This document shows, piece by piece, positions 38,285 to 49,853 of a stretch of DNA of 64,000 bases; the first letter of the stretch is position 1; the number at the start of each line of letters is the position of its first letter. The position numbers were made by a program, and so were the translations under genes. The DNA is from Epiperipatus broadwayi (Eukaryota > Onychophora > Udeonychophora > Euonychophora > Peripatidae). The notes under the pieces are model-generated. The model saw only the letters and a list, made by a program, of their open reading frames with translations. It made no database searches and was not told the origin of the DNA. The stretch lies in the NCBI GenBank assembly GCA_028023455.1, contig JAQFVV010000056.1:4425717-4489716 (forward strand), read 5' to 3'.

Positions 38285-39600
38285 TATGTAACTGGAATTG
38301 GTTTGTATTATTTTTGTTGTTGCCTTAGGGATTTACATTGTATATTTTCACTGTCTTGATTTATTTCTGTTTGTGTTTGGTCTGTTTGTTTGCTTTTGTA
38401 TCATTGTTCTGCTTGGTTTTTATATTAAGTGTTTATTGATTTTGTGCTTCTTCAATTTGTGATGTTGTATTTATTATATGGTTTTCCAATAGATTGGATT
38501 TGGTCTTCATTTAATTTTTTGCTAGCTTTCTTATGGTAGGTCTCCCAGGCTTTCCCTTGCTTTCTAGTTGGATTGGATTTATCAATTGCATTATTATGAT
38601 AGGGCTGCTTGGTGGGAGTAGTACCTCCATAATTTTTATGGTTGTCTTATTAATAATAGTATGTTGTCAGTTTTTATTTTTTTATCTGTTCTGCAGTCAA
38701 ATTCTGGCATATACTCATTTGTTTTACTTGTTGAGTTATTTTTTGTTTGGCTTCCATTTTGTTTATGATTGTGTTCCTTGGTTTGGAGGTTTTTTTCTAA
38801 GAACAAATGTATAAGGTCTAAGCTAGGTATCTCTGTTTTATTGTTGTTATTATTTTTTGTGTGGTTTATGAACTTCTATGCTTGGAAATAGTTATTTCTT
38901 CTTCTATTTGCATGGTAATATTGAAATTTCATTGTTTTAATATGTATGTGTTTTGATTTTTGGTTAAGTTCCAGCAGTTTGGGCATTGTGAAGTGATGGG
39001 TCCTCTTTGCTTACATGAAGAACACAGTGGTTTCATACCTCTAATATATAGAGTGAGCACTGCTTCCTAAACCAGGATCTGTGTTGGTATATTATCTGGA
39101 TCAGTATCTGGATGTAGTTTTATTCTGAAGTCATAAGAGTTACTTGCAATTGGTATTGGTGTGTCCTTCTGGTATACTGTATTGAACATAATGATCTTTC
39201 CATATAGTGCCATCATCCTTTGGAAGTCTTGCTCTGTGCATCCCAGATAAGTGATCTTAATTATTCCTGAATTAGTATTGTGATAGTTTCGGACTATAGT
39301 GATCAGTGGAAAGTTATCAGTGATTTGACTTGTCATTGAAACCTCTCCCTTTGTGTAATTTCATAAAATGCCCATATTAGGTACCAGTCATTGAGATGTT
39401 CTGCAATCTGTTGTATGGTGTCCCAGAATCCATTTTATGTTATTGCCTTACACTGAAACTCTTTTGGAAATTTATGTAATGTTATGTTGCTGGCAACATC
39501 ATGGACTTGGGAGAAAAAAATCTGTTGAATGTTGCAAAGAGATGTTTTAGTATGGATTTATTGAACAATTCAGTTGTGATGTTCAATTTTTCTTTATTCC
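38285..39600 (-). pseudogene. LINE ORF1 (nucleic-acid-binding protein), broken
   Basis: Upstream of ORF2 on the same strand, broken frames make up an ORF1-type protein. A segment DTIQQIAEHLNDWYLIWAF (about 39365-39425) is followed in 39336-39067 by IIKITYLGCTEQDFQRMMAL, then YGKIIMF and NIPTQI. The beta-alpha-beta pattern suggests an RRM-like fold, as in other LINE ORF1 proteins, and this is an inference. After one stop comes LYIRGMKPLCSSCKQRGPIT and then SQCPNC, a CCHC zinc knuckle whose histidine is replaced by proline. The C-terminal part (38990-38290) is Lys, Gln and Asn rich, for example GKAWETYHKKASKKLNEDQ. ORF1 proteins bind LINE RNA as chaperones. Several stops show that it is dead. 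Confidence 0.72.
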
Positions 39601-39848
39601 AGACAATTTCTGGTGGTTTTGACTTTTCTGTTTTTCAATTTGTAAATTATTTATGTGAATATCGGTTGGTTTCTTATATCTATTATTGATCTTTTGAGAG
39701 GTGGTTGCATTGCTTTTTTTTTAAATCTCTTTGTTGATATCTGAGAAATGAATTGACTTTCAGTTTTTTTTGTTAGGATAAATAAATTTATTTTTTATGT
39801 TTCTTTGACCATGTCTGCAAATGTTAGCTTGTTTTTTTCTTTTTTTTT

Positions 39849-39938
39849 CTCGTGTCAAAGCATTGGCCGAGAAGCGAACCCGCAAACCTGGGACAATTGC
39901 TTGTAAGGCAGCTATGCTGACCACTCAACCACCAGTGT
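39849..39938 (-). mobile_element. tRNA-derived SINE (Val-TAC-like head)
   Basis: On the minus strand: CTGGTGGTTGAGTGGTCAGC (A-box region), GCTGC-CTTACAA-GCAAT with TAC in the anticodon position, GCGGGTTCGCTTCTCGG (B box), then CAATGCTTTGACACG and an A-run. It has the same tail as the SINEs at 8384 and 34391. It is inserted near the 5' end of the minus-strand LINE. Confidence 0.8.
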
Positions 39939-40127
39939 TTGGATGTTTTTTTTCTTTTTCATGGCTTTTATTGATTTTTTTTCCATTGTTAATTAGGTCT
40001 TGTGACTTTTGAGCCTCCATGCTTACATTGGTAATTTTTTAATATTTTTCAATTTAAAAATTATCAATTAAACTCTGCTTATTTTTTCTGTTAGTTGAAT
40101 GCAATTAAATTAATATTATAACTTTTG

Positions 40128-40164
<37 letters not shown>

Positions 40165-40296
40165 CATATTTTGCGGGTTCATCCGTGTTAAAAACTTTTA
40201 ATACCAATACACTGACGTTTCGACTTGGTCACACAAGCCATCCACAGAGTTATAAAAAGGTAGAAAGACGGTTGTAGAGGCGCTACAATCACTGGT

Positions 40297-40641
40297 TTGA
40301 ATAAAACATTAAAAATCCCACCAATAGCAAAAATGTTAAATTTAAGAATGTTTTTTAAAGAAATCTTTCCAAATAGGAGGAAGTTTGCACGTATCATCTC
40401 GCTTATTGATACAATCTGGCCTTTTAAGTATCTCAATGGCTTCTCTGATTTTGCATTGGTAGAGATTATCACATCTGGATATGATCCTAGTACCAGGATC
40501 ATATCCAGATGTGATAATCTCTACCAATGCAAAATCAGAGAAGCCATTGAGATACTTAAAAGGCCAGATTGTATCAATAAGCGAGATGATACGTGCAAAC
40601 TTCCTCCTATTTGGAAAGATTTCTTTAAAAAACATTCTTAA
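40297..40641 (+). pseudogene. PLE C-terminal segment, right arm
   Basis: The relevant part begins near the palindrome axis and reads ISRCDNLYQCKIREAIEILK, then INKRDDTCKLPPIWKDFF and KKHS with a stop. This is the C-terminal end of a Penelope polyprotein after the GIY-YIG domain. The first part of the open frame is antisense to the other arm and is not real coding. No GIY-YIG core and no RT are present, so the fragment has no activity of its own. Confidence 0.8.
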
Positions 40642-40686
40642 ATTTAACATTTTTGCTATTGGTGGGATTTTTAATGTTTTATTCAA
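40342..40686 (-). pseudogene. PLE C-terminal segment, left arm (mirror copy)
   Basis: This is the mirror image of the plus-strand frame: the 114-codon translations differ at a single residue (Gly here, Ser there) at the axis. Such identity between arms is much higher than between this locus and the PLE pair near 30 kb. Confidence 0.8.
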
Positions 40687-40854
40687 ACCAGTGATTGTAG
40701 CGCCTCTACAACCGTCTTTCTACCTTTTTATAACTCTGTGGATGGCTTGTGTGACCAAGTCGAAACGTCAGTGTATTGGTATTAAAAGTTTTTAACACGG
40801 ATGAACCCGCAAAATATGTATTTTATATATTTAACCCGTGCAAATCTTCGTTTT

Positions 40855-40886
<32 letters not shown>

Positions 40887-40891
<5 letters not shown>

Positions 40892-41479
40892 CCTGATGTT
40901 TTTAATAGCTTTTTAATGATTTGAATGTGGAACATTTTTCCTGGTCTATGCTCTCCAAGGTCTAAAGCATCCTCTATTATTATGCTTCAAAAAGAATCTT
41001 TATTAAGACCAAAATGACTTTAAATGATTTTTTGGCACACATATGCTTACATAAGTTATTGTTTTATTTACATGAACAGTTTTACTGTAGAGTGCTACAT
41101 TGGTCAGAGGGAGTTTAATGGGCCAAAAGCATTGGATTATTTAGAGAGCATTGAAATGATATAATTACTTATAATTGGACTATACCATACATGAGCCAAG
41201 GTTAAATAAAATTTTTGTACAAATTTACAAGTCAGTTTTGAAGCTTGCATATGTATTCCTACAAAGATTTTAGGTGTTTACATATATGTTTTATGGTGAT
41301 TAAAATTTGTTTCTTATCAATTTTCTGTTAATTATTGACTACACAGTTTAGTTTTTTGGATTAATGTAGAGGGTTGTAAGGCAATTAGTGGGTATATGGT
41401 TGGTGTGGGTACTTTTGAAGATCTTTTTTGGTGGCCCTTGCATTTAGGCCAGTTAGCTGATGGAGCATTAATTCATTAA
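40887..41479. other. Unassigned DNA between PLE palindrome and LINE debris
   Basis: A TA run ends at about 40886. The rest has no recognisable gene; part of 41380-41480 may continue the minus-strand coding remnant that follows. Confidence 0.4.
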
Positions 41480-42090
41480 ATGTGTTTGTTTTTTATTTGA
41501 ATGGACATCAGCTCTCTTAAAAGTTCAGGGGATTTTGGTTGGTAAAATACCCATGGGCATTTGTGTTGTGTTGGATTGTGAGCTTGGTATGTTTGTTCAA
41601 AGCTTTAAAGCTCTGCTTTCTTGATTGATGTTGCAGGGATTGTTCAAGTGTTGGCAAAGATATCAAACATGCAATTATGGACTTGCTGGATTTTAACTGC
41701 TATAGCCTGTCCATATGTGTAATATGGTGGTGAAACATAGTGCTTTTTAGAATAGATGTATTCAATGCTAGTTTTTATGGACTGTTTAAAGTCACATGAT
41801 TGTTGTTGAGCTGGGTGGTGTGTCTTGTGATTTGTGTTGACTATAAGGCCTGGCTAGTGAGTTGGAGTATTAAATCTGGCAGATGAATAGTTATAACAAT
41901 GTATTATTTGGTGTTTGATATAGATGGATAGAATGGGTCCTATGTTTCTCTGGGTGAAGTATTTGGGTGAGATATTGACCATGGTATCATTGTTATGCTG
42001 TAATATTTGTAAATATTGAGTATATCTATCTTGGTTTGGTAGGCATGAGTCAATGGTTTTATTGTGGGTGGGATTCATTGGTATGAAGTT
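41480..42090 (-). pseudogene. Unrecognised decayed coding region
   Basis: On the minus strand a frame of roughly 200 codons is interrupted by only about three stops, unlike the neighbouring DNA. It begins near 42078 (MNPTHNKTIDSCLPNQDRYT) and contains LSIYIKHQIIHCYNYSSARF. After a stop it reads QQQSCDFKQSIKTSIEYIY, then YGQAIAVKIQQVHNCMFDIF, and after two more stops KCPWVFYQPKSPELLRELMS. I do not recognise the family. It lies downstream of a LINE ORF1 on the same strand, so the ORF1 tail or the start of ORF2 is possible, but neither an APE nor an RT motif is visible. Confidence 0.45.
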
Positions 42091-42469
42091 TTTTTAATGG
42101 GAGGCTGGTCATTATGTTTGGACTGACAATGCTTTGCATTTTAGCTCTTTTTATGTGTCAGTTTTTTTTATTGGTCATATGGTCTTTTGACCTCTATGGC
42201 AATCAGTTCAATAAGTAAGAGGCATGGTGTGAATTACTTCACAGTGGAAGTTGAGATATTGTTTCTTGTGACATGCAGAACATTTGTCTCAATGGTATTG
42301 CTCATCTTATTGGAACTGTTTTGCTGTGATTCAGTTATGGTACTGCATGTTGATTCTGGAATGTGTTGTGTGTTAGGAAACTCACATGGATGTTTTGGAA
42401 CTCTAAACTTGAAGTTTGAAATTGTATAATGTGCATTTTTAGGTTTATTTATGTTGCAGTTAGTTAGTT

Positions 42470-43300
42470 TCATTTGTGGTTTGAACTATGTGGGTAAGTA
42501 TTTTGTCAGGTTGAGAACAAGTTTGAACTATATTTTTAACACTTGTGCCAATGATAACCATGTTTGTGAACTTGCTACCTTCAGCATGATTGTTCTTGAC
42601 TTGGTGGTTATTATTGGGGACTCTGTTTGATATTGAAATGTGTGGTAAGGTGGCCACAGTGTATGCATGAGTAGCACTTCAGTTTTAAGTCTTTTTATAA
42701 TGAGACATAGTGTGATCTCCTGATCTTCTATTTGGGTTGGAATGTTGTTTAGGTCTATACTGAACATAAAGTTGAAAATATTTCTGTAGACAAGTATGTG
42801 TGTGTTGCTAAGGTATACTGGTTGAAATGCCATGACATTGCCAAATGACTGCATCATATTTTGAAAATTATTGATATCATATCTGAGATACAATTTTTAA
42901 GTACACAGGTGATATTGTTTTGACAGTCTGGATCCAGAGTGATGAGATCACAGTTTCCTAAGGTTCCTATGGTGATTTGGAAATAAGACTTTTGATTATC
43001 TTGGGGAAAAAATTTAGAATAAGATATCGTAAGTTGGGATGTTCTGCAATTCTCAGCACTGTATCCCTGAGCCTGTGCAGAGTAATATCTTCATATAATA
43101 GGGATCTGGGCAAATGATACAGAAATATACTCACATCTGTGACTGTTAACATGATTGACAAATGGAAAAAATCTTCTGAAGTGCATATATAATCCCCTTG
43201 ATATACTGTTATTCAATCTGTTCTTAATTGATTCAAGTTTATCAGTATTCCAAAGTGCAGGTGGGGAGATTTGATTTCCTTGTGTTTGTAAATAGAACAC
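42470..43300 (-). pseudogene. ORF1 of a second, related LINE, broken
   Basis: Overlapping minus frames rebuild a protein related to the ORF1 at 38285-39600. RDTVLRIAEHPNLRYLILNF (about 43010-43070) matches DTIQQIAEHLNDWYLIWAF there. NNFQNMMQSFGNVMAFQPVY (about 42870) and DLNNIPTQI match EQDFQRMMALYGKIIMF and DPDNIPTQI. A frame change then gives CYSCIHCGHLTTHF (about 42640-42680), a zinc knuckle with its histidine intact but the last cysteine changed to phenylalanine. Upstream, MFYLQTQGNQISPP and LPRSLLYEDITLHRLRDT extend the N-terminal part. It is inactive. No ORF2 was identified for this copy. Confidence 0.68.
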
Positions 43301-43899
43301 TTTGATATCATTTGCATTTAATTCTTTGAAAATGATTCAACTTATTGCTTGTAGCATTAGTGTAGATTTTGGTAGACTCTGAGATCTTTGTATTGCCACC
43401 ATTCACCTGGTCACATGGCTTTTGATACCCACCATTTTGGTAGATATTTCTACTTTTACAACTTCCAGCAGTTAATTACTTTTGTCAAAGAAAATAGTTT
43501 TAAGCAGTTCACTTACATTTATTATTAATGTGTACTTGATTTTTGTTTCCCAAACTGTGCTCCTTGGTGCCTTTAATGGGATTCCACCTAGACGCATGTA
43601 GAATAGCAATTAGCTATGGCAAGATTTACTGCAAGACTATATCATCATCATCATCATTGTTATTATTATTATGTTTTATGTAATTCACCAGTAGTTAATT
43701 TTTACTTCATATCTGTTAATTTTTCTATTGATGCTCCTCATCCACCTATTGGATTTTAAATTAAGATATGTTTCTTAAAAATTAATGAAAATGATGTTGA
43801 CTTTTATAGTTAATTAGAATTTATTTTATTTTTATGATGATGTGAACCATTGTTTAGATTATTTCTTATACATTCTTAATAGTTTTATTGATTTATCGA
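43301..43899. other. Unassigned DNA with a TCA/ATT microsatellite
   Basis: No gene. At 43641-43672 there is a short TCA run followed by ATT units, the same composition as the larger array at 45885. It may be a retrotransposon tail. Confidence 0.5.
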
Positions 43900-45790
43900 T
43901 TTATATATTCCTAATAAATTATCTTTTCATAAGAGCTTTCCTCTGATATTTGTAGGCTCTTAATAAAATTATTAAAAGGAGATGTTATCATCACAGATTA
44001 TCTCTTTTAATAATAATGTTATTATGTTCAGAAGATTGGCTAAATGTGTTTATAAAAGAGATTTACAATACTATATCACGAAAATTGACTTTAATATTTC
44101 TTCTAACTCTAAACAATTTTAGGATTTTATTAATAACTCTGGCTTGGGGGAAAAAAGAGTTCAAGCTACTCATAGTATGCAAATAGCATTTTTCCAAATA
44201 TTTTTCTGACGTATATTCATCACATCATATAACATCTTCAAAAACTACATTCCCTTGCAATTTTATTGTTCACTGCATGATTGATAATATCACTGAGAAT
44301 GATGTTATTGAAGCCATTAAGCAACTTAAAATTCATTATAATTTAAGAAATAATCTGTCTTTCTTTCTTTATAAAGGCCTAGCTGAACTTATTGCAGCAC
44401 TTCTTGTCTTTTCTTTGAATTTACTACTTAATTGCTGTTTTTTTCTAATGTTCCTAAATGTGTGAAAATGATCCCAATTTTTCAGAATGTTTCCTATGAC
44501 TGTGTTAATAACAATAGATATATTTTTGTTTTACAGAGTATTGCTTAAAAGTTTGACAGGTATGGTTATAATAAAAAATATTTTATATGTCAATAAAGTC
44601 ATCTTCTTCACAATATGGCTTTTTTCCTAATAGGTCTGTAGAAACTAATTTATTAATAATTTATGACCATGTAGCACATGCAATTGCGGATCAGTAGAAA
44701 CTTAATGTTATTTATTTTGATTTATTAAAAGCCTTTGATGAAATTGACCACATCATTCTTCTTTACAAATTACATAAAGTGAGGTTTTCTATTAAATTTA
44801 TTTATTGATTTGAATTTCTTTGTAGTCATAGAGCATATGTCAAAATCAACAGTAATATTTCATTTAATTTTTGAATGTAATTTAGATATTCTTCAGATGT
44901 TTTAGCACCCATGCTTTTTACCATTTATATTAATGACTTTAAGGATTACCTTAAATCTTCTTATCTTTTATACTATGCTAATGACTGTAAAATATTTAAA
45001 AGAATCATATCAGTGATTGATTGTATTCTCCTTCAGAACAATATTGATAACTTCAGTGTTTGGTATGATCTAAATAATATGTCCATTAATTTTAGTAAAT
45101 GTTCTCTTGTTTCATATTCTAAGAAATCTAAAGTTGTAATTTTTTTTAAAATGTTAGTAATTCTCACAAGATTACTTCCATTCAATCCCAAAAAGAATTT
45201 GGGAGCTTTATTTTTTAGCAAGTGATCCTTGATGAGGGTGTCATCTTTAATTATGGTTATCATGTCAGTTAATGATACAAAATTTAAATTATTTTTGTCA
45301 TTGGTTCTTTCTTTCTCTCATTGAATGTTGTTCAACTATTGGAATTCTAACTCTAAACTAAGATGCAGTTTATTACAATCTATGTTTAATAAATTCTCAA
45401 AATACATTTCTTTGGAAAATAAAGTTTTTCTTTATCTTTCTTCTAGATGAAAATATAAAGATCTTAAATATCTTTACAAAATCATAAATAAATAACTTAT
45501 TCTATTCAATATAATTTCAACTATTATTAGGTCTTATGAGTATGATGTTCACAGTCTACTTTTGTCTGTTATAATGAAACTTGTCATTATAATGTCCTTA
45601 AATTTATTTTTTTTATTCAGGCTACTTTTTTATACAATCATATTTTTATAAATACTAATTATTTTAATTTAGATCATAAGCAATTTTGTAATATTCTTAA
45701 GTTACAATGTCATTGATGATGAATTTAAATTTATTTTATTTGTTTATATTTTTTTTACTTTTTTGTGTTACTTTCTTTTTTATGATGTTA
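43900..45790 (+). pseudogene. LINE reverse transcriptase remnant (CR1/Jockey group)
   Basis: Reading with frame shifts gives a recognisable RT. MIDNITENDVIEAIKQLK (44277) is the linker before the fingers. RSVETNLLIIYDHV (about 44630-44670) precedes VIYFDLLKAFDEIDHIILLY (about 44705-44765), which is motif A with its aspartate. VLAPMLFTIYINDF (about 44898-44940) matches the VLGPLLFLIYINDL block. LLYYANDCKIF (about 44965-44997) is the catalytic box, with YADD changed to YAND. FSVWYDLNNMSINFSKCSLV and then the YSKKSKV segment follow. The catalytic aspartate loss, many stops and missing endonuclease show a dead, 5'-truncated copy. The clade is inferred from motif style only. Confidence 0.82.
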
Positions 45791-45884
45791 TATGCATTGT
45801 GTTTATTTCTTTTACTGATTTAATGTTTAAACAGTAATTGGCTATATGCTGTTGTTTAGCACTTACATAAATGAATTGAATTGT

Positions 45885-46004
45885 TATCATCATCATCATT
45901 ATCATTATCACTATTATTATTATTGTTGTTGTTGTTGCTGCTGCTGTTGTTATTATTATTATCACCATCATCATCATATTCATCATCATCATCATCATCA
46001 TCAC

Positions 46005-46078
<74 letters not shown>
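45885..46078. repeat. Compound TCA/ATT/TGC microsatellite
   Basis: Blocks of TCA, ATT, GTT, GCT, CAT and finally a long ATT run (about 46005-46078). It follows the LINE RT remnant and may have grown from its 3' tail. Open frames across it on both strands are artefacts. Confidence 0.9.
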
Positions 46079-46079
<1 letters not shown>

Positions 46080-46089
46080 TCACATTTAA

Positions 46090-47115
46090 GATCTGTAATA
46101 GCTGAATACTTTGAATACTTATTAAATATTTCCATTCTGTAAGGTTTCATATTAAAATAGTAATTTTAGTCTACTTATTATTTAATTTTTATCTCTTATA
46201 ATGTTTTTATCTCGATTCTATTTTTTAGAGCAGTATCATCTATTATGTATATTCTACCTGATTATCATCATGAGGAGAGTTTATATTAGATGGAAGTCAT
46301 CTTTTATAACTAAAGTATCATTTTATAATACTCAGATGCTTTAAAATTAAATTTATTTAAATTTAATATTTGATGACCATCCAAAGTTTTAGTTTTTGGT
46401 AAATAATTAATTTTATTTTAGTTCACTGTTGAGAAATTGATCTTTATTAATATTTTTCTTCTCAGAAATATTAACTTTTTTTATTTAATAAAATTATTTC
46501 AGCACAGATGTAATATTTTTCAGTTATAATTTAAAATGTCTGTAATGCTTTACTTATATGCATGGCAGATATGTTTGTCCTGCATTCATAATGTTTGTGT
46601 TGACATTAGGCAGATATGCTTTATTTGAATTTATAAAATGTTTATTATGTAATAAATATTGTTATTTATAGTTTTGTCACAGTACCAGATTAATTAGACT
46701 TAGTATGAGGTTACAACTTTTATTATAAGTTACAGAATTTCTTTTACAATTTCCACATTTTTTATATTCTTCAGATTTGGAATACTGCAAACAATATTTG
46801 AGTAATCTTTCTTTTCTTTTTTTCGAAAGCATAGCAATGTTGTCATATTCTTATAGGATAGCTGAACTGTGTTTTTTTATTTGAGTTATTAAACATCATT
46901 TTGAATTGTTCTACATGTGTTAAGATTTTTATTCTTCTTTTTATTGGCAGTGTCTCTTGTAAACATGTACAAATTTCACCATTGATGCTTGCCCTTGAAA
47001 ACTAAATAAACCAAAATAATCAAATGACTTTATTACTCATGAGTTTATAAATAGCAGCGTAAAGACAAGGAATTAACCATATGTAAATTTTTTTTTGGAT
47101 AAGACCAGATATAGA
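46090..47115. other. A+T-rich DNA, no gene recognised
   Basis: I see no motif, no long frame and no repeat of note. Confidence 0.55.
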
Positions 47116-47119
47116 TATT

Positions 47120-47845
47120 GTAACAATCAACCCTTAAGCTATCAACAATCTCATAATATAGTTAAGACAATCTCCTTTAATAATAAAGGTAGCATCACCT
47201 TTATTTATAGTCTGATGTGTTTATATAGACACTAAAGATTGCATGTTGATCAAGGAGTGTGAGGCTAATATCATAAAGAAGTTTAAATAAATCTCCTTAA
47301 TCAGGCAAATATGAACTGTTCTGAAAGAATACTAATAAGTACTCAATTATAACTTCTAGATTCTGAAAGAAGACTAATGAATAGTCATTCATTACTTCCA
47401 AATAAATATATCAGCCCATAGACAAAGGTAGTACCGCCATTATTATTTAAGGAGATTGCCTTAACTGTAGAATGAGATTGTTGATAGTTTAATGGTTGAT
47501 TATTATCTACATTTATAAATCTATTAAAGTCTTTAGTAATTGACTTTATTGTCTTAGTAAATATATACTTTATGTGGAATTTGGAAGTTATAAATGACTA
47601 TTTATTAGTCTGTTTTCAGAACAGGTTATATTTTCCTGATTAATGAAGTTTGTTTAAACTTCTTTGCATTATTAATATTACACTCCTTGGACAAATTGCA
47701 ATATTTAGGGTGTCTATAAGCATATCAGACTCTAGATAAAGGTAATGCCTTGGTTATAGTATGAGATTTTTGATAGTTTAAGGGTTGTCTGTTATCATCT
47801 ACATTTATAAATCCATTAAAGCCTTAAGTAATTGGTTTTAAATAT
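47120..47845. repeat. Foldback element, family 3, with a third terminal copy
   Basis: The left terminus (ATCAACCCTTAAGCTATC at about 47126-47143) is inverted with respect to two later copies, at 47472-47549 and 47761-47840, which are direct repeats of each other (ATGAGATT-TTGATAGTTTAA, then ACATTTATAAATC-ATTAAAG). The inner parts also pair: about 47275-47356 with about 47590-47670. No coding capacity. Confidence 0.8.
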
Positions 47846-47849
47846 CTGG

Positions 47850-49470
47850 TAACATGATGTTGGATTGCAAAAAAATGTTTCGTGTAGATGTAAATGTAAC
47901 TTGGGTTCTCATCAACTATTACCTTTCTTAAATCACACATATTTGGAAACATATTAGGCAAATATTTTTATCCTTTTTTTAAATAATGGATCTGCTATAA
48001 TGTATAATCAAATAAATCATCACGTCACTTTATGATTTCAACAATAATAATTTCCAACATAGGTTCAGAACTTGTCTACATCAGTGTTTATAATGAATAT
48101 GATTGATTTACAATAATTATTAATTATAATTTATTGGTAAAATGGGGATTAATTTACTATAATACACTTTATTACAACTCAATGTATTCAGTGTATTTCT
48201 GATGAAAGAATAGTTTAAATTCATGCCTATATTTAAATTTCATTATCTGTAAATAATAATTTAATCTTCAAATGTAAAACACATAATTAATTATTGCCTT
48301 ATTTCTTTTCAGCTTGAACATTATCTTGTTTATATACAAAGTCTATATCACAAATTGTTTATTCCCTTTACATTTATGTATAGAGCTACAAACTTGCTTA
48401 CCCACTATTTTAAAAATTTTGCAGTTATTATTTTTTTGTGTGTTTAAACTGCCTTTTAGTTTTCCAATATTTAAAATACATTTATGCATAATTCTCATAA
48501 GTTTTCATGATAATTTAGTGATTAGATTCATTCACAGCATTAATTTGATCTTATATTTTTTAATCTTTGTAACAACTATGAAGTTTCCACTATCTGTAAA
48601 TCAATATGAGAGTCTTTTTTAGACTCTCTTGGATTTATTTAGTAACTTCTGCATTTAATTAAACTTTATTCCTTTAATATTTCACTAATCAACAATTTAT
48701 GTGCTTGCTGTAAACTCTCCCCTGTTTCTGTATTGTTTTATATTATTTATTCACATTTTTTAAAATTCTAATCGTTATTTACTCTTTATTCCTTTTTTAT
48801 TTTGTTATTTGACATTAAATACATTTTTGTTATTTCAAATTGTATTGAGCTTATTTAAACTTGACATGAAAATAATACTTTCAGGATATAGCTAGATCGA
48901 ATATTGTTTGTACTAACTACTATTTGACAAATAATAATATCTGGAATAAATCAACCTTTACTTTTTATTTCACCTTTTTTATATAATTGTTTTAAATATT
49001 TAACACTAACACTCATCATAATAAATATTTAAAATAATATTTATTTTATTATTTTGTTATATTTTTCTGTAGTAAATATGTATATGTTAATTTGTAATGT
49101 AATTAGAGAAGAAACGGAATATTTTGTTGCTCATCCTAAATGAAAGCAGTAAAATTTTATTCACTCTAAAGAGTAAGCAGCATACCATAACAAATAGCTT
49201 TGGATGCTGACACAGCAGGCAACCATAATAGCACTAGCTTGAATATGATGTTTTTGACACTGCTATAAATAGCAGCATCTTTGAATAGAATCTCAAGCAT
49301 CATTTAAAGTAATTATTTTTAAAAACAATTTAATTAATTGTATTTATATATTGAACTGTTTCCACCATCTAACATTAAGTATTGAATGTCTTTAAATAAA
49401 TTTAAACTTTATTTTAATTTTCCAATTACCTTCAACTGTTACTTATAGTAATCCAATGTATAAATACAAC
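47850..49470. other. A+T-rich DNA, no gene recognised
   Basis: The 102-codon plus frame at 48314-48622 is Ile/Leu/Phe rich and shows no domain; a T-rich strand easily gives such frames. A less A+T-rich patch at 49130-49290 is unassigned. Confidence 0.5.
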
Positions 49471-49483
49471 TAAAATACCATCA

Positions 49484-49853
49484 CACTAAATGTCACATGA
49501 TTACCATTTCTTATGCTAGCACATAACTGTTATTAAAACTGGCAAAAATCTCCATAGAGTAGTGCCACTCAGTGCCAACCAGAGTAATCAATGAATGCCA
49601 GAAGGCTTGTGCATAAAATTCCCATCCAGTGCCTACTCATCCAATATCCCCAGACTAGTTTCTGGCTTGTGGCGTCAATGAGGAGCAGATCCAAACCTCC
49701 TCACTGATAAAGGCCATAAGCCAGAAACTAGTCTGGGGATATTGGATGAGTAGGCACTAGATGGGGATTTTATGCACAAGCCTTCTGGCATCCATTGATT
49801 ACTCTGGTTGGCACTGAGTGGCATTACTGTATGGAGAGTTTTGCCTGTTTTAA
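49484..49853. mobile_element. Foldback element, family 2, copy 3, with 13-bp flanking repeats
   Basis: A 370-bp short version of the 35-kb element. The arms pair around about 49694: CAGACTAGTTTCTGGCTTGT on the left mirrors ATAAGCCAGAAACTAGTCTG on the right. The direct repeat TAAAATACCATCA lies exactly at 49471-49483 and 49854-49866. The left end again has about 45 bp (CACATGATTACCATTTCTTA) beyond the mirrored part. No coding capacity. Confidence 0.9.

Larger units (their letters stand above)
40153..40830. mobile_element. Penelope-like element: near-perfect 678-bp palindrome
   Basis: Two PLE 3' fragments are joined head to head with no spacer. Each arm is 339 bp and the axis lies between 40491 and 40492. 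By eye the only mismatch is near the axis (CTAGT against ACCAG). Each arm carries the same C-terminal coding segment and the same terminal sequence (GCGGGTTCATCCGTG, then GTTTCGACTTGGTC) as the diverged pair at 29905-31190. TA microsatellites flank both ends, and AACCCGTGCAAATCTTCG follows on the right, as it does at about 31181-31198. Confidence 0.93.

Noticed and set aside
45780-46142. Frames with poly-His, poly-Tyr, poly-Asn and poly-Ser on both strands
   Set aside because: They are read from the TCA/ATT microsatellite.
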